This document shows, one piece after another, positions 22,905 through 31,495 of a DNA stretch of 64,000 bases. The first letter of the stretch is position 1; each line of letters starts with the position of its first letter. Origin of the DNA: Novosphingobium sp. Leaf2 (GTDB lineage: Bacteria; Pseudomonadota; Alphaproteobacteria; Sphingomonadales; Sphingomonadaceae); contig NZ_LMJY01000022.1 of NCBI RefSeq assembly GCF_001421325.1, positions 1-64,000 on the forward strand, read 5' to 3'. The notes beneath the pieces are model-generated. The model ran no database searches, was not told the DNA's origin, and worked only from the letters and a program-made list of their open reading frames with translations. A program made the position numbers and the translations under genes.

Positions 22905-24323
22905 TTAGTTTGCCGGTGCTGTCGCCTGATCGCCGCCAAGCACCCGGTACAAGGTGATGCGGTTGCTCGCCTGCTGGAGACGCACGGCAACTTCGGACTG
23001 CCGGGCAGAATACAGGCTGCGCTGGGCATCAAGATTGTCCAGCGAACTGGCGATGCCGCCCCGGTATGACGCTTCGGTCAGTTGCGCGGAATCCTGCGCG
23101 GCGGCGGTATTCGCCTGCGCGGCGCGCAGCCGCTCGGCCAAGGTGCCTTGATCCGCCAGCGCGTCGGACACTTCCTGAAACGCGGTCTGGATCGCTTTTT
23201 CGTACGTTCCCAGCGCGGCATCGCGGCGGGCCTTGGACACATCGACCGCAGCGACTTTGCCGCCTGCGTTGAAGATCGACCAGCTGGCGTCCGCGCCCAC
23301 GGTCGAGGTGAATGCGCCGCCCGTAAACAGGGATGACAGCGTGTTGCTCGCCAGACCGAGCAGTCCGGTGAGCGAGATGGTGGGAAAAAGCTGCGCGCGT
23401 GCAACACCGATATCGGCGTTGGCCGCGCGCAGTTGGTATTCGGCTTCCACCACGTCAGGCCGGCGCAGCAAAACCAGCGAACTCGTGCCAGCCGGCAGAA
23501 CGCCAAGGCCTTGCGTGACTTGCGCGGTGCTTTGCGGCAGCAGCGCGGTGTCGAAATCTGCCCCCACCAGCAGGCGAATGGCGTTCACGTCCTGCGCCAG
23601 TGCCGTTTTCTGCCGCGCCACGTCGCCGAGCGCGATTTCCAAAATCTGCTCGGCCTGGCGCAAGTCCGTGCGCGGCGCGACCCCGCCCTTGAGCCGGGCG
23701 GAGGTGAGCCGCACGATCCCTTGCGCATTGGTCACGGTGGCTTCGGCGATGGCCATCAGATCGCGGTCAGACGCGTACGTGGCCCATGCCAGAGCAAGGT
23801 CCGCAACGAGGCCCAGCCGCACTGTGCGCGCTGCCGCCTCGGTGGCCAGCGCGGTATTGCGATCGGCTGCGGTCGCGTTTGCCAGCCTGCCGAACAAATC
23901 CAGCTCGAAGCTTGATACGCCACCTTGGGCGGAATAGCTCCACCCGCTGGTCGAGCCTGATGTGCCACTGTTCGTACTGCCGCGATCGGTGCGGGTGGCA
24001 GAGCCGCTGATCCCGATTTCAGGGAACTGGTTCGCCCGTGTCACGCGTACTTGCGCCCGGGCTGCCGCCAGATTCGCCGCCGCCACGCGCAAGTCGCGGT
24101 TGTTGATCAGGGCTTGCTCTATCAGCGCCTGCAGCCGTGCATCGCGGAAAATATCGCGGTAGGAGACCGCGGGCAGGGCGGCTTCGCTTTGCACCAGATA
24201 GGCGTCGCCGGCCGGCCACGAAGCGGCAACCGGCGGCGCGGGCCGGACATACTTCGGGGCGAGGGAGCATGCGCCCAGTGCCAGCGCCGGGAGTACCGGC
24301 AGGGCAAGCATCACGCGCTTCAT
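22905..24323 (-). CDS. RND efflux outer membrane factor lipoprotein (NodT/OprM family)
   Basis: The 472-residue protein starts at 24323, where its ATG overlaps the stop of the pump gene (ATGA). A lipoprotein signal ends in LALGAC (Cys near 18). Two repeated outer-efflux-protein domains follow (about 65-260 and 275-465), with the Ala/Gln-rich long helices of TolC-type trunks (AAANLAAARAQVRVTRANQF; FQEVSDALADQGTLAERLRA). It forms the exit duct across the outer membrane for the adaptor and pump encoded upstream. Confidence 0.92.
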   Translation of the reverse strand: MKRVMLALPVLPALALGACSLAPKYVRPAPPVAASWPAGDAYLVQSEAALPAVSYRDIFRDARLQALIEQALINNRDLRVAAANLAAARAQVRVTRANQFPEIGISGSATRTDRGSTNSGTSGSTSGWSYSAQGGVSSFELDLFGRLANATAADRNTALATEAAARTVRLGLVADLALAWATYASDRDLMAIAEATVTNAQGIVRLTSARLKGGVAPRTDLRQAEQILEIALGDVARQKTALAQDVNAIRLLVGADFDTALLPQSTAQVTQGLGVLPAGTSSLVLLRRPDVVEAEYQLRAANADIGVARAQLFPTISLTGLLGLASNTLSSLFTGGAFTSTVGADASWSIFNAGGKVAAVDVSKARRDAALGTYEKAIQTAFQEVSDALADQGTLAERLRAAQANTAAAQDSAQLTEASYRGGIASSLDNLDAQRSLYSARQSEVAVRLQQASNRITLYRVLGGDQATAPAN

Positions 24324-27300
24324 GTGGTTTCTCCGCTCGTCCGTCCGGCCTTGCGGCGGCGCTGACCGATCCGTTCGTGCACCTTTGCTAGACCATCGCG
24401 CACGCCTCGGCGCACAAGCACGAAGAACAGTGGAATGTAGAAAATCGCCAGCAGCGTGGCGGTCAGCATCCCGCCGACTACCGCGGTGCCGATGGCCACG
24501 CGGCTGTTGGCGCCCGCGCCGGTCGCCAGCGCCAGCGGCAGCACGCCGAAGATGAATGCAAAGCTGGTCATCAGGATCGGGCGCAGGCGGATCTTGGCCG
24601 CTTCCAGCGCGGCATCGATTACGCGCTTGCCTTGCCGCTCGGCCTGCTCGGCAAATTCGATCATCAGGATCGCGTTCTTCGCTGCTAGTCCCATGGTGGT
24701 GAGCAGGCCAATCTGCAGATAGACGTCGTTTTCCAGCCCGCGCAGGGTCACGAAAACGATGGCGCCCAGCAGACCCAGCGGAATGATCAGGATCACCGCC
24801 ACCGGGATCGACCAGCTTTCGTACAAGGCGGCAAGGCACAGGAACACCACCAGCAGGGAAAGGGCATACAGCACCGGTCCCTGACCGGAGGACAAACGCT
24901 CCTGATACGACGATCCGGCCCAGGCCACACTGACGCCGGGTATCTTGGAGGCCAGTCGTTCCATCTCGGTCATTGCCGTGCCCGAGCTGACGCCCGATGC
25001 CGCGTCGCCCGAGTATTCGAACGCGGGCAGGCCGTTGAAGCGCGAGGTTGAACTGGGAGCGGTAGACCAGCCGATGGTCGAAAACGCGGAGAAAGGCGAC
25101 ATCTGCCCGTTGGAGCCGCGCACGAACCATTGCGCCAGATCCTCCGGGCGAGACCGGAAAGGCGCATCGCCCTGCACATAGACCCGTTTCACGCGGCCGT
25201 TATCGATGAAGTCGTTCACGTAGTTGCCGCCCCATGCCGTCGACAGCGTTGAATTGACGTTGGCGGCGGTGAGGCCATACGCAGTCAATGCCCGGGTGTC
25301 GGTGTCGATCTTGAGGGTGGACACATCCGGCAGGTTGCTGAGGCGCACGCCGGAGAGTTGCGGGTTTGCGGCCGCGTCCGCGAGCAGCTTTTCGCGCGCG
25401 TCGGCGAACTTTTGGGTGCTGAGGCCGGTGGCGTTCTGCAATTCCATGGTGAACCCGGACGAACTGCTCAAGCCGCGCACCGCGCCGGGGATCAGCACGA
25501 AGATCTGCGCATCGCGCAAGCTGCGGAATGCCCCCGTAGCGCGCTGCACGATGGCTTGTGCACTGTTAGCTTTATCCGTGCGCACGCTCCAGTCAGACAA
25601 GGTGATGAACGCCTGGCCGCTGTTCTGACCCGAAGCACCCTGACCGCCACCGGACAAAGTGAACATTCCGGCGACGTTGTTCTTCTCGTACGTCATGAAA
25701 TACTTTTCGACGGCGCGTTGTACCTCTTCCGTGCGCGATCGGGGCGTGCCGGCGGGAAGGCGCCACTGCACGATGACGTTGCCCTGGTCCTCATTGGGCA
25801 GGAAGCCGCTGGGCAGGCGCTGGAAAAGGACGAACGTGATGGCGCAGGTCACCACGAAAAGGCCGAGCCAACGCCACTTGTGGTCTACGGTGCCCTGCAC
25901 CCGGCGAACGTAAGCGTCGGTCGTACGCTCGAACGTGCCATTGAACCAGACGTGGAATTTTTCCCAACCCCGCGCAAGCCACGGCAGGCGCCGCTCGATC
26001 CAACTGGGCTTTCGCTCGTCTTCGGGCACCTTGGGCTTCAGGAGGGTAGCGGTAAGCGCAGGGCTGAGGATAAGCGCCACCAGCACCGAAAGCACCATCG
26101 CGGTCACGATTGTCAGAGAGAATTGCCGGTAAATCACACCGGTAGAACCGCCAAAGAATGCCATCGGCAGGAACACCGCCGACAGTACGAGGGCGATGGC
26201 CACCAGCGCGACCTGGATTTCCTCCATCGACTTGATAGTGGCATCGCGGGCGCTCATGCCCGGATTTTCCTCAAGCAACCGCTCCACGTTTTCGACCACG
26301 ACGATGGCGTCGTCGACCAGCAGACCGATGGCGAGCACCAGCCCGAACAGCGTCAGCGTGTTGATCGAAAACCCGACGACATAGAATACCGCGAACGTGC
26401 CGAGCAGCACCACCGGCACCGCGATCGCGGGGATCAAAGTGGCGCGCCAGCTTTGCAGGAACACGAACATCACGATGACGACCAGCACGATCGCCTCGAG
26501 CAGGGCCTTTTCCACTTCTTCTACCGAAAGCTTGATGAAGTCGGTGGAATCGCTTGCGTAGCTGTAGGCCAGCCCGTCCGGCAGGTCCTTCGCCAGATCC
26601 TGCATCCGCGCCTTGACTGCTTCGGCAGTGGCCAGAGCATCAGCGCCGGGCGAAAGCGACACCGAGATACCAGCGCCCGGATGACCGTTCACGCGGCTGA
26701 TCGTGCTGTAGTTGTCCGCGCCGATTTCGACGCGCGCGACATCGCCGATCGTTACGGTAGAGCCGTCGGTGTTGGTTTTCACCACGATCTGCCGGAACTG
26801 GTCGGCCGTCTGCAGGCGCGATCCGGCGGTCACCACCGCGTTGATCGCCTGCTTGTCGGCAGCGGGCAGACCTCCGATTTCGCCGGCAGCCACTTCGGTG
26901 TTCTGGGACTGAATGGCAGATGTGACATCGCTCGGCATCAGCGCCACGGCTGCCAGCTTGCGCGGATCGAGCCAGATGCGCATCGCGTGCGGCGCACCGA
27001 ACACGTTCACGTCACCCACGCCCTGCACGCGCGAAAGCGGATCCTGGATGTTTGAGGTCAGATAATCGGAAACGTCCTGATTGGACCGCGTGTCGGTCTG
27101 GTCATACACCCCCACCAGCAGCAGTTGGTCCGGGTTCGACTTGGTGACCGTTACGCCCTGGCTCTGCACGGCTTGCGGCAGGCGCGGGATCGCGGACTGG
27201 ACCTTGTTCTGGACCTGGACTTGCGCGATGTCGGGGTCGGTGCCCTTGGCGAACACCGCGCTGATCGTGGCCTGCCCACGGTTGCTGGAGGTGGAGCTGA

Positions 27301-27532
27301 AGTAGATCAGTCCATCGATCCCGGTCAGCTGCTGCTCGATGATCTGGGTCACCGAATTCTCGATCGTCTGGGCGGACGCGCCCTGATACGTCGCGCGAAT
27401 GTTGACCTGGGTGGGTGCAATATCGGGATATTGCTCGTTAGGCAGGAAATTGAGCGCGCCGAGGCCCGCCAGCATGACGATGATCGCCAGAACCCACGCG
27501 AAGATCGGACGATCGATGAATATACGCGACAT
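24320..27532 (-). CDS. RND multidrug efflux pump, inner-membrane transporter (HAE1, AcrB-like)
   Basis: The protein has 1070 residues, the usual AcrB/MexB size. It begins with SRIFIDRPIFAWVLAIIVML (TM1), has periplasmic porter domains, and carries the proton-relay Asp pair in TM4 (GLVLAIGLLVDDAIVVVENV, about 398-417). The family motif GFLPNEDQGNVIVQWRLPAG starts the second half. The substrate is likely a range of hydrophobic compounds. The gene lies seven bases after the adaptor gene and overlaps the outer membrane factor gene. Confidence 0.95.
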   Translation of the reverse strand: MSRIFIDRPIFAWVLAIIVMLAGLGALNFLPNEQYPDIAPTQVNIRATYQGASAQTIENSVTQIIEQQLTGIDGLIYFSSTSSNRGQATISAVFAKGTDPDIAQVQVQNKVQSAIPRLPQAVQSQGVTVTKSNPDQLLLVGVYDQTDTRSNQDVSDYLTSNIQDPLSRVQGVGDVNVFGAPHAMRIWLDPRKLAAVALMPSDVTSAIQSQNTEVAAGEIGGLPAADKQAINAVVTAGSRLQTADQFRQIVVKTNTDGSTVTIGDVARVEIGADNYSTISRVNGHPGAGISVSLSPGADALATAEAVKARMQDLAKDLPDGLAYSYASDSTDFIKLSVEEVEKALLEAIVLVVIVMFVFLQSWRATLIPAIAVPVVLLGTFAVFYVVGFSINTLTLFGLVLAIGLLVDDAIVVVENVERLLEENPGMSARDATIKSMEEIQVALVAIALVLSAVFLPMAFFGGSTGVIYRQFSLTIVTAMVLSVLVALILSPALTATLLKPKVPEDERKPSWIERRLPWLARGWEKFHVWFNGTFERTTDAYVRRVQGTVDHKWRWLGLFVVTCAITFVLFQRLPSGFLPNEDQGNVIVQWRLPAGTPRSRTEEVQRAVEKYFMTYEKNNVAGMFTLSGGGQGASGQNSGQAFITLSDWSVRTDKANSAQAIVQRATGAFRSLRDAQIFVLIPGAVRGLSSSSGFTMELQNATGLSTQKFADAREKLLADAAANPQLSGVRLSNLPDVSTLKIDTDTRALTAYGLTAANVNSTLSTAWGGNYVNDFIDNGRVKRVYVQGDAPFRSRPEDLAQWFVRGSNGQMSPFSAFSTIGWSTAPSSTSRFNGLPAFEYSGDAASGVSSGTAMTEMERLASKIPGVSVAWAGSSYQERLSSGQGPVLYALSLLVVFLCLAALYESWSIPVAVILIIPLGLLGAIVFVTLRGLENDVYLQIGLLTTMGLAAKNAILMIEFAEQAERQGKRVIDAALEAAKIRLRPILMTSFAFIFGVLPLALATGAGANSRVAIGTAVVGGMLTATLLAIFYIPLFFVLVRRGVRDGLAKVHERIGQRRRKAGRTSGETT

Positions 27533-27538
27533 GCGCGA

Positions 27539-28768
27539 TCAACCGCCCTTGTTGGCAGGCGCGCCGGCGGCGCCCTGCTTGCTGTCGCCATCCCTGGGCG
27601 GCGCGATTTTCTGCGGCGCGGTGCTGGCGACAGGTTTGATCGCGGCGCCCTGACGCAGACCGTTCAGGCCCTGGGTGATGACCTTGTCGCCGTTCTTCAG
27701 GCCCGCCGTGACCACGGCGTAGATCTGGTACGTGCGATCGGCGGTAACCTTGCGCCGCATCGCCTTGTTGTCAGGGCCGACGAGCATGACATAGGCCGAG
27801 CCATCGAAATCGCGCTGGACGGCGTTCTGCGGGATCAGGAACGCGTTGGGGTCAGTCGCCTGATCGAAGCTGGCGGTGACGAACATGCCAGGCAGCAGCA
27901 GACCGTTAGGATTGGGGAACCTGGCGCGCAGGGTCACCGTGCCGGTGGTTTGATCGACGGTCACTTCGGAAAACTGGACGACGCCGGCCTGTGGATAGCG
28001 ATTGCCGCCATCGAGCGTCAGATGAACTTGCGTGCTGCCCGGATCGACCCCGCCTGCGGCCAGTTGTCGGCGCAGGTTGGTCAAGTCCGCCGCTGATTGC
28101 TGCATATCGACATAGATTGGGTCAAGCCGCTGGATCACCGCGAGCGGATCGGTCTGGCTGGCGCTGGCCAGTGCGCCCACGGTGAACAGCTGACGCCCGA
28201 TGCGGCCACTGATCGGGGCGGGCACCGTGGTGAAGCGCAGGTTAATCTTCGCGGTGTCCAGCGTTGCCGCATTCTGAGCGATGGCAGCTTTGGCGACCCG
28301 GGCCTGCGCCAGCGCATCGGTATAGTCCTGCTTGGCCACGGCTTCCATTTCGGCCAGCGGGCGATAGCGGTTGGCCTTCACGATCGCCGCGTCCGCCGTA
28401 GCCTTGGCGCTGGCAAGGTTCGCCTGCGCCTGGTTGACCTGGGCCCGGTACAGACGCGGATCGATTTCGAACAGCGGTTGTCCGGCCTTGACGAGACCGC
28501 CCTCGGTGAAGAAACGGCGCAGGATCACGCCGGAAACCTGGGGCCGCACCTCGGACTTCTCAAACGCGACCGTCCTGCCGTTGAGCGTCACCGCCACCGG
28601 AACGGAGGACTGGTCGGCCACGATGTAGCCCACTTGCGCGGTCTTGTTCTTTGACTGATCCGTGTCCTGTTTGCCGGAACAGGCAGCCAACGGAATCGTC
28701 GCCATCAGCATCAGAGGCAGGAGCCGTTCGCGCCGCCAGCGAATGGCCCTGGTTGAGGTCATTTCCAA
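27539..28768 (-). CDS. RND efflux periplasmic adaptor (membrane fusion protein)
   Basis: The protein has about 409 residues with a lipoprotein signal (LMATIPLAAC, Cys near 30). A barrel-sandwich/lipoyl half follows (VRPQVSGVILRRFFTEGGLV), then an alpha-hairpin (about 105-175) and the beta-barrel and membrane-proximal domains (FPNPNGLLLPGMFVTASF). The TTG start at 28768 has AGGTG seven bases upstream; an ATG two codons later is the alternative. It links the AcrB-like pump to the outer membrane factor. No TetR or other regulator gene is adjacent. Confidence 0.92.
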   Translation of the reverse strand: MEMTSTRAIRWRRERLLPLMLMATIPLAACSGKQDTDQSKNKTAQVGYIVADQSSVPVAVTLNGRTVAFEKSEVRPQVSGVILRRFFTEGGLVKAGQPLFEIDPRLYRAQVNQAQANLASAKATADAAIVKANRYRPLAEMEAVAKQDYTDALAQARVAKAAIAQNAATLDTAKINLRFTTVPAPISGRIGRQLFTVGALASASQTDPLAVIQRLDPIYVDMQQSAADLTNLRRQLAAGGVDPGSTQVHLTLDGGNRYPQAGVVQFSEVTVDQTTGTVTLRARFPNPNGLLLPGMFVTASFDQATDPNAFLIPQNAVQRDFDGSAYVMLVGPDNKAMRRKVTADRTYQIYAVVTAGLKNGDKVITQGLNGLRQGAAIKPVASTAPQKIAPPRDGDSKQGAAGAPANKGG

Positions 28769-29094
28769 AATTGCACACCTTTAGGTCGAACTGTGGCCTA
28801 TCGAAGCAAAGTTGCCAGCCCGCAAGCTGTCAGCAGCTGTCTGCGACAATTTGAGACCAAAGGCTACCGCCGTTTGGCAAACCTGTTCACGCGGATTTTG
28901 TTGCGGATCCTGCGCCTATTGCTGCTGTGTTTCTGCGGTCATCATGCTGTCGCGGGAATTCGCTACGAACGGATAGTATGATTTCAATGCGCCAAAAACC
29001 GAGGATGACGCAAAGCGGGCTGCTCGCCGGAGCTTATGCGAAACCACTAAGGCTGAAGATGCGGCGACACGGCATTTAAGGAGGAACCAACGAG
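28769..29094. other. Gene-free stretch upstream of the RND operon
   Basis: No coding frame here is convincing. It should contain the leftward RND promoter. A GTCAGCAGCTGTCTGC segment around 28828-28844 contains the palindrome CAGCTG and could be an operator core, but I cannot support a specific promoter. Confidence 0.4.
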
Positions 29095-29170
29095 TGGTGC
29101 CCGGGGACGGATTCGAACCGCCGACACCGTGATTTTCAGTCACGTGCTCTACCAACTGAGCTACCCGGGC
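29095..29170 (-). tRNA. tRNA-Phe (GAA)
   Basis: The full cloverleaf reads on the minus strand: acceptor GCCCGGG/CCCGGGC, D-arm GCTCAGTTGGTAGAGC, anticodon stem-loop CGTGA CTGAAAA TCACG with anticodon GAA, T-arm GGCGG TTCGAAT CCGTC (first pair G-C), discriminator A and encoded CCA. Length is 76 nt. It lies downstream of yacG on the same strand. Confidence 0.97.
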
Positions 29171-29269
29171 ATCGTATCGGCTGCGGGTCCAGGCGGACCG
29201 GCGAGCGGTTGGTGGCGGGCCTATGGCGAAGCGGGCCAGCCTTGGCAACCCCAAAATGACCCACCCATT

Positions 29270-29446
29270 TCAATCGTCCTGTGGATTGTCCGGGTAGTCT
29301 GGCGGAGCGCTGGGGCCGGGCAGGGCGTAGCCATCCCCCAGCCACTGCAGCAGATCGCGGTCGCGGCACCGCTTTGAGCAGAACGGTGTATGATCAGGTG
29401 TGCTGGGTTTGCCGCAGATGGGGCACTTGCGTTCGGATCGGGTCAT
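29270..29446 (-). CDS. yacG: DNA gyrase inhibitor YacG
   Basis: The start is placed at 29446, giving 58 residues (MTRSERKCPIC). A zinc finger of four Cys is visible: CPIC, then CSKRC, followed by the RDRDLLQWLGDGYALPG motif typical of YacG. In E. coli YacG binds the GyrB subunit and blocks its DNA binding. It follows the RNase E/G-like gene by 11 bp and probably belongs to its operon. Confidence 0.9.
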   Translation of the reverse strand: MTRSERKCPICGKPSTPDHTPFCSKRCRDRDLLQWLGDGYALPGPSAPPDYPDNPQDD

Positions 29447-29457
29447 GGGAAATCTCG

Positions 29458-30444
29458 TTATGACGCTACAGCCTGCGCGCTTGCACTCATGAGCGCAAGG
29501 CGGCGATCTTCCTGCCACTGCACGTCGCGGCCGGTACGCCGGCGCAGTTCCTCAAGCCATTCGGTTTTCATGGCGGCGCGGACGGCGGGATGGGCGATGA
29601 GCAGCAGCGTGCCGGGCTGCGCCACCGCTTCGGCCTGACGCAGCAGCAGCCGGGCGGCCGCGCTGGCGGGCGCAGCGCGCACCCGCTGGATTAGCGAGGG
29701 ACGATCGAGCCGGGCGACCAGCTGCACGAACCCGAAGCCGTTCATCGCGGTGCGTTGATGGGGCCAGCGCTCCACCGCCTTTGCCAGCGCCTCGTCCACC
29801 GCGCGGCGATCTGCCTTGCTCTCCAGAGAAGGGAAATCGATGCCTATAGATCCGGCAAGGTCCAGCCGGGCTACGGCTTGCGCGATTGCGGGCACCGCCG
29901 CCAGCGCCAGGGCGCGCGGAGACAACGTGCCGTCGATGTCGATCAGGGTCATGGCCGGGGTGGGCGTCACGATCAGCGTGCCGCCATCGAAATCGATCAC
30001 GCCGTCCGCCGCCTCGGCCATGATCTCGGGCCACGGGTCGTCAGGAAACCGCCGCACCACCTGTACCGGAAAGCCATCATGGCGCAGGTTTTCCGCCAAA
30101 GTCGGCGCAGGCCTGACCGGCAGATCGCAGGCGCGCGTCTGGGCCTGCTTGAGCCGCCCCGTCTCGGCGATCGACGCGCGCGTGACGATCACCCGCAAGG
30201 GCGCCCCTTCACTGGCTGACGGCGGCAGCCCATCGACCAGCGCTTCCTCGCCAGACCGGAAACGCACGGTGCCGCGTGACGCGCCGGAACGTTTGGCCAC
30301 CAGCACGGCGTCGGCCACTTCGCCGGCCTGCACGGCGCCCGTCCAGACCAGCCGGGCAGCCGCCACCCGACCCTTGCGCATCAGGACGGCGCGGCTCTCG
30401 CCGATGCCGTCTTCGATGAACCAGCCATTGGCGGCGTCAGCCAA
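29458..30444 (-). CDS. Ribonuclease E/G family protein, short form
   Basis: The protein has about 328 residues, much shorter than RNase E or G. The C-terminal two thirds match the catalytic DNase-I-like domain, with MTLIDIDGTLSPRALALAAV and GSIGIDFPSLESKADRRAVD giving the two metal-binding Asp positions. I see no clear S1 RNA-binding domain. The start is probably a TTG at 30444 inside the end of maf (eight-base overlap). It likely trims or cleaves RNA in the cytoplasm. The infA-maf-rng-yacG order resembles that of other sphingomonads. Confidence 0.8.
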   Translation of the reverse strand: MADAANGWFIEDGIGESRAVLMRKGRVAAARLVWTGAVQAGEVADAVLVAKRSGASRGTVRFRSGEEALVDGLPPSASEGAPLRVIVTRASIAETGRLKQAQTRACDLPVRPAPTLAENLRHDGFPVQVVRRFPDDPWPEIMAEAADGVIDFDGGTLIVTPTPAMTLIDIDGTLSPRALALAAVPAIAQAVARLDLAGSIGIDFPSLESKADRRAVDEALAKAVERWPHQRTAMNGFGFVQLVARLDRPSLIQRVRAAPASAAARLLLRQAEAVAQPGTLLLIAHPAVRAAMKTEWLEELRRRTGRDVQWQEDRRLALMSASAQAVAS

Positions 30445-31021
30445 GCGGGAAACCCGCCGATTGTAGCAAGGCCCGGGTTTCGAACAGAGGCAGGCCCACC
30501 ACGCCCGAATGGCTGCCCGAAATCCACGCAATCAGCCCTTCGGCGCTGCCCTGGATGGCATAGCCGCCGGCTTTGCCTTCCCATTCGCCGCCCGCGATGT
30601 ACGCGTCCAGTTCACGCGTGGACATTTGTTTGAAGCGCACCACCGTTTCACTCAGGCGTTCGCGCAAAGTACCATCTGGCGCGCGCAAGGCGATTGCGGA
30701 CAGCACGCGGTGGCGGCGTCCGGATAGCAGGCTGAGGCACGTTCTGGCGGTTGCCTCGTCCTCTGCCTTGGGCAGTATCCGCCGGCCCACGGCGACCACG
30801 GTGTCGCCCGCCAGCACGAACGTCTCACCCGCAGGCAGCGCCAGTGCCTTTTCGCGCGCCATGCGGCGGGCATAGTCGCGCGGCGTTTCCCGCGCGGCGG
30901 GTGTCTCGTCAATATCAGCAGCGTTGACGGAAAAGTCCGACAGCCCCAGCCGGCCCAGCAGTTCATGGCGGCGCGGGCTGGCGGACGCCAGGATCAGCGG
31001 CGGTGATGGTTTTGTGATCAC
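30437..31021 (-). CDS. maf: Maf-like nucleoside triphosphate pyrophosphatase
   Basis: The 194-residue protein begins with the Maf signature LILASASPRRHELLGRLGL (about 9-27) and has the conserved VLAGDTVVAVGRRILPKAED loop and the YIAGGEWEGKAGGYAIQGSA substrate segment. Maf proteins hydrolyse non-canonical or canonical dTTP/UTP-type nucleotides, linked to division arrest in some bacteria. It lies 15 bp after infA and overlaps the next gene. Confidence 0.93.
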   Translation of the reverse strand: MITKPSPPLILASASPRRHELLGRLGLSDFSVNAADIDETPAARETPRDYARRMAREKALALPAGETFVLAGDTVVAVGRRILPKAEDEATARTCLSLLSGRRHRVLSAIALRAPDGTLRERLSETVVRFKQMSTRELDAYIAGGEWEGKAGGYAIQGSAEGLIAWISGSHSGVVGLPLFETRALLQSAGFPLG

Positions 31022-31036
31022 GCTAAAACGGCCATG

Positions 31037-31282
31037 TCAGCGCGGCGCAGGGCCGCTGCGCCCGGGCATGAACCGATACGTCACGCGGCCCTTGGTAAGA
31101 TCGTATGGGGTAAGCTCCACTAGCACCTCGTCGCCGACCAGAACCCGAATGCGGTTCTTGCGCATTTTCCCGGCCGTATGGCCAAGGATTTCATGACCAT
31201 TTTCCAGTTCGACCCGGAACATGGCGTTAGGCAGCAGTTCTACCACCCGGCCCCGCAATTCCAGGAGTTCTTCTTTCGCCAT
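31037..31282 (-). CDS. infA: Translation initiation factor IF-1
   Basis: The 81-residue OB-fold protein starts [20 protein letters not shown], with [20 protein letters not shown] and [20 protein letters not shown], then the LTKGRVTYR end of IF-1. It is slightly longer than the 72-residue E. coli form through a C-terminal tail. It blocks the ribosomal A site during initiation and is the first gene of the infA-maf-rng-yacG group. Confidence 0.97.
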   Translation of the reverse strand: MAKEELLELRGRVVELLPNAMFRVELENGHEILGHTAGKMRKNRIRVLVGDEVLVELTPYDLTKGRVTYRFMPGRSGPAPR

Positions 31283-31495
31283 TGACGACGATGCCCGCTG
31301 CTACGCTTTTCCCGGCTGCGCCCATAACGATACCGCGCTGCGAAGGGAAGCCTTGGCGGTTCATCTGCGGGCAACTTGACTGCGACAAAATGATACCCTG
31401 CCACGGGTTGCTGCCCGCAATGTGCACCTGCAATAGCGCGGTCAGGGGAACGGCATAACTTTACACACAGATGCACCCTTGGCGGAGATTGCAGC

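Noticed and set aside
24324..25130. A long N-terminal extension of the outer membrane factor
   Set aside because: The extension is antisense-free frame noise inside the AcrB-like gene; the lipoprotein signal and the ATGA overlap at 24320-24323 fix the true start.
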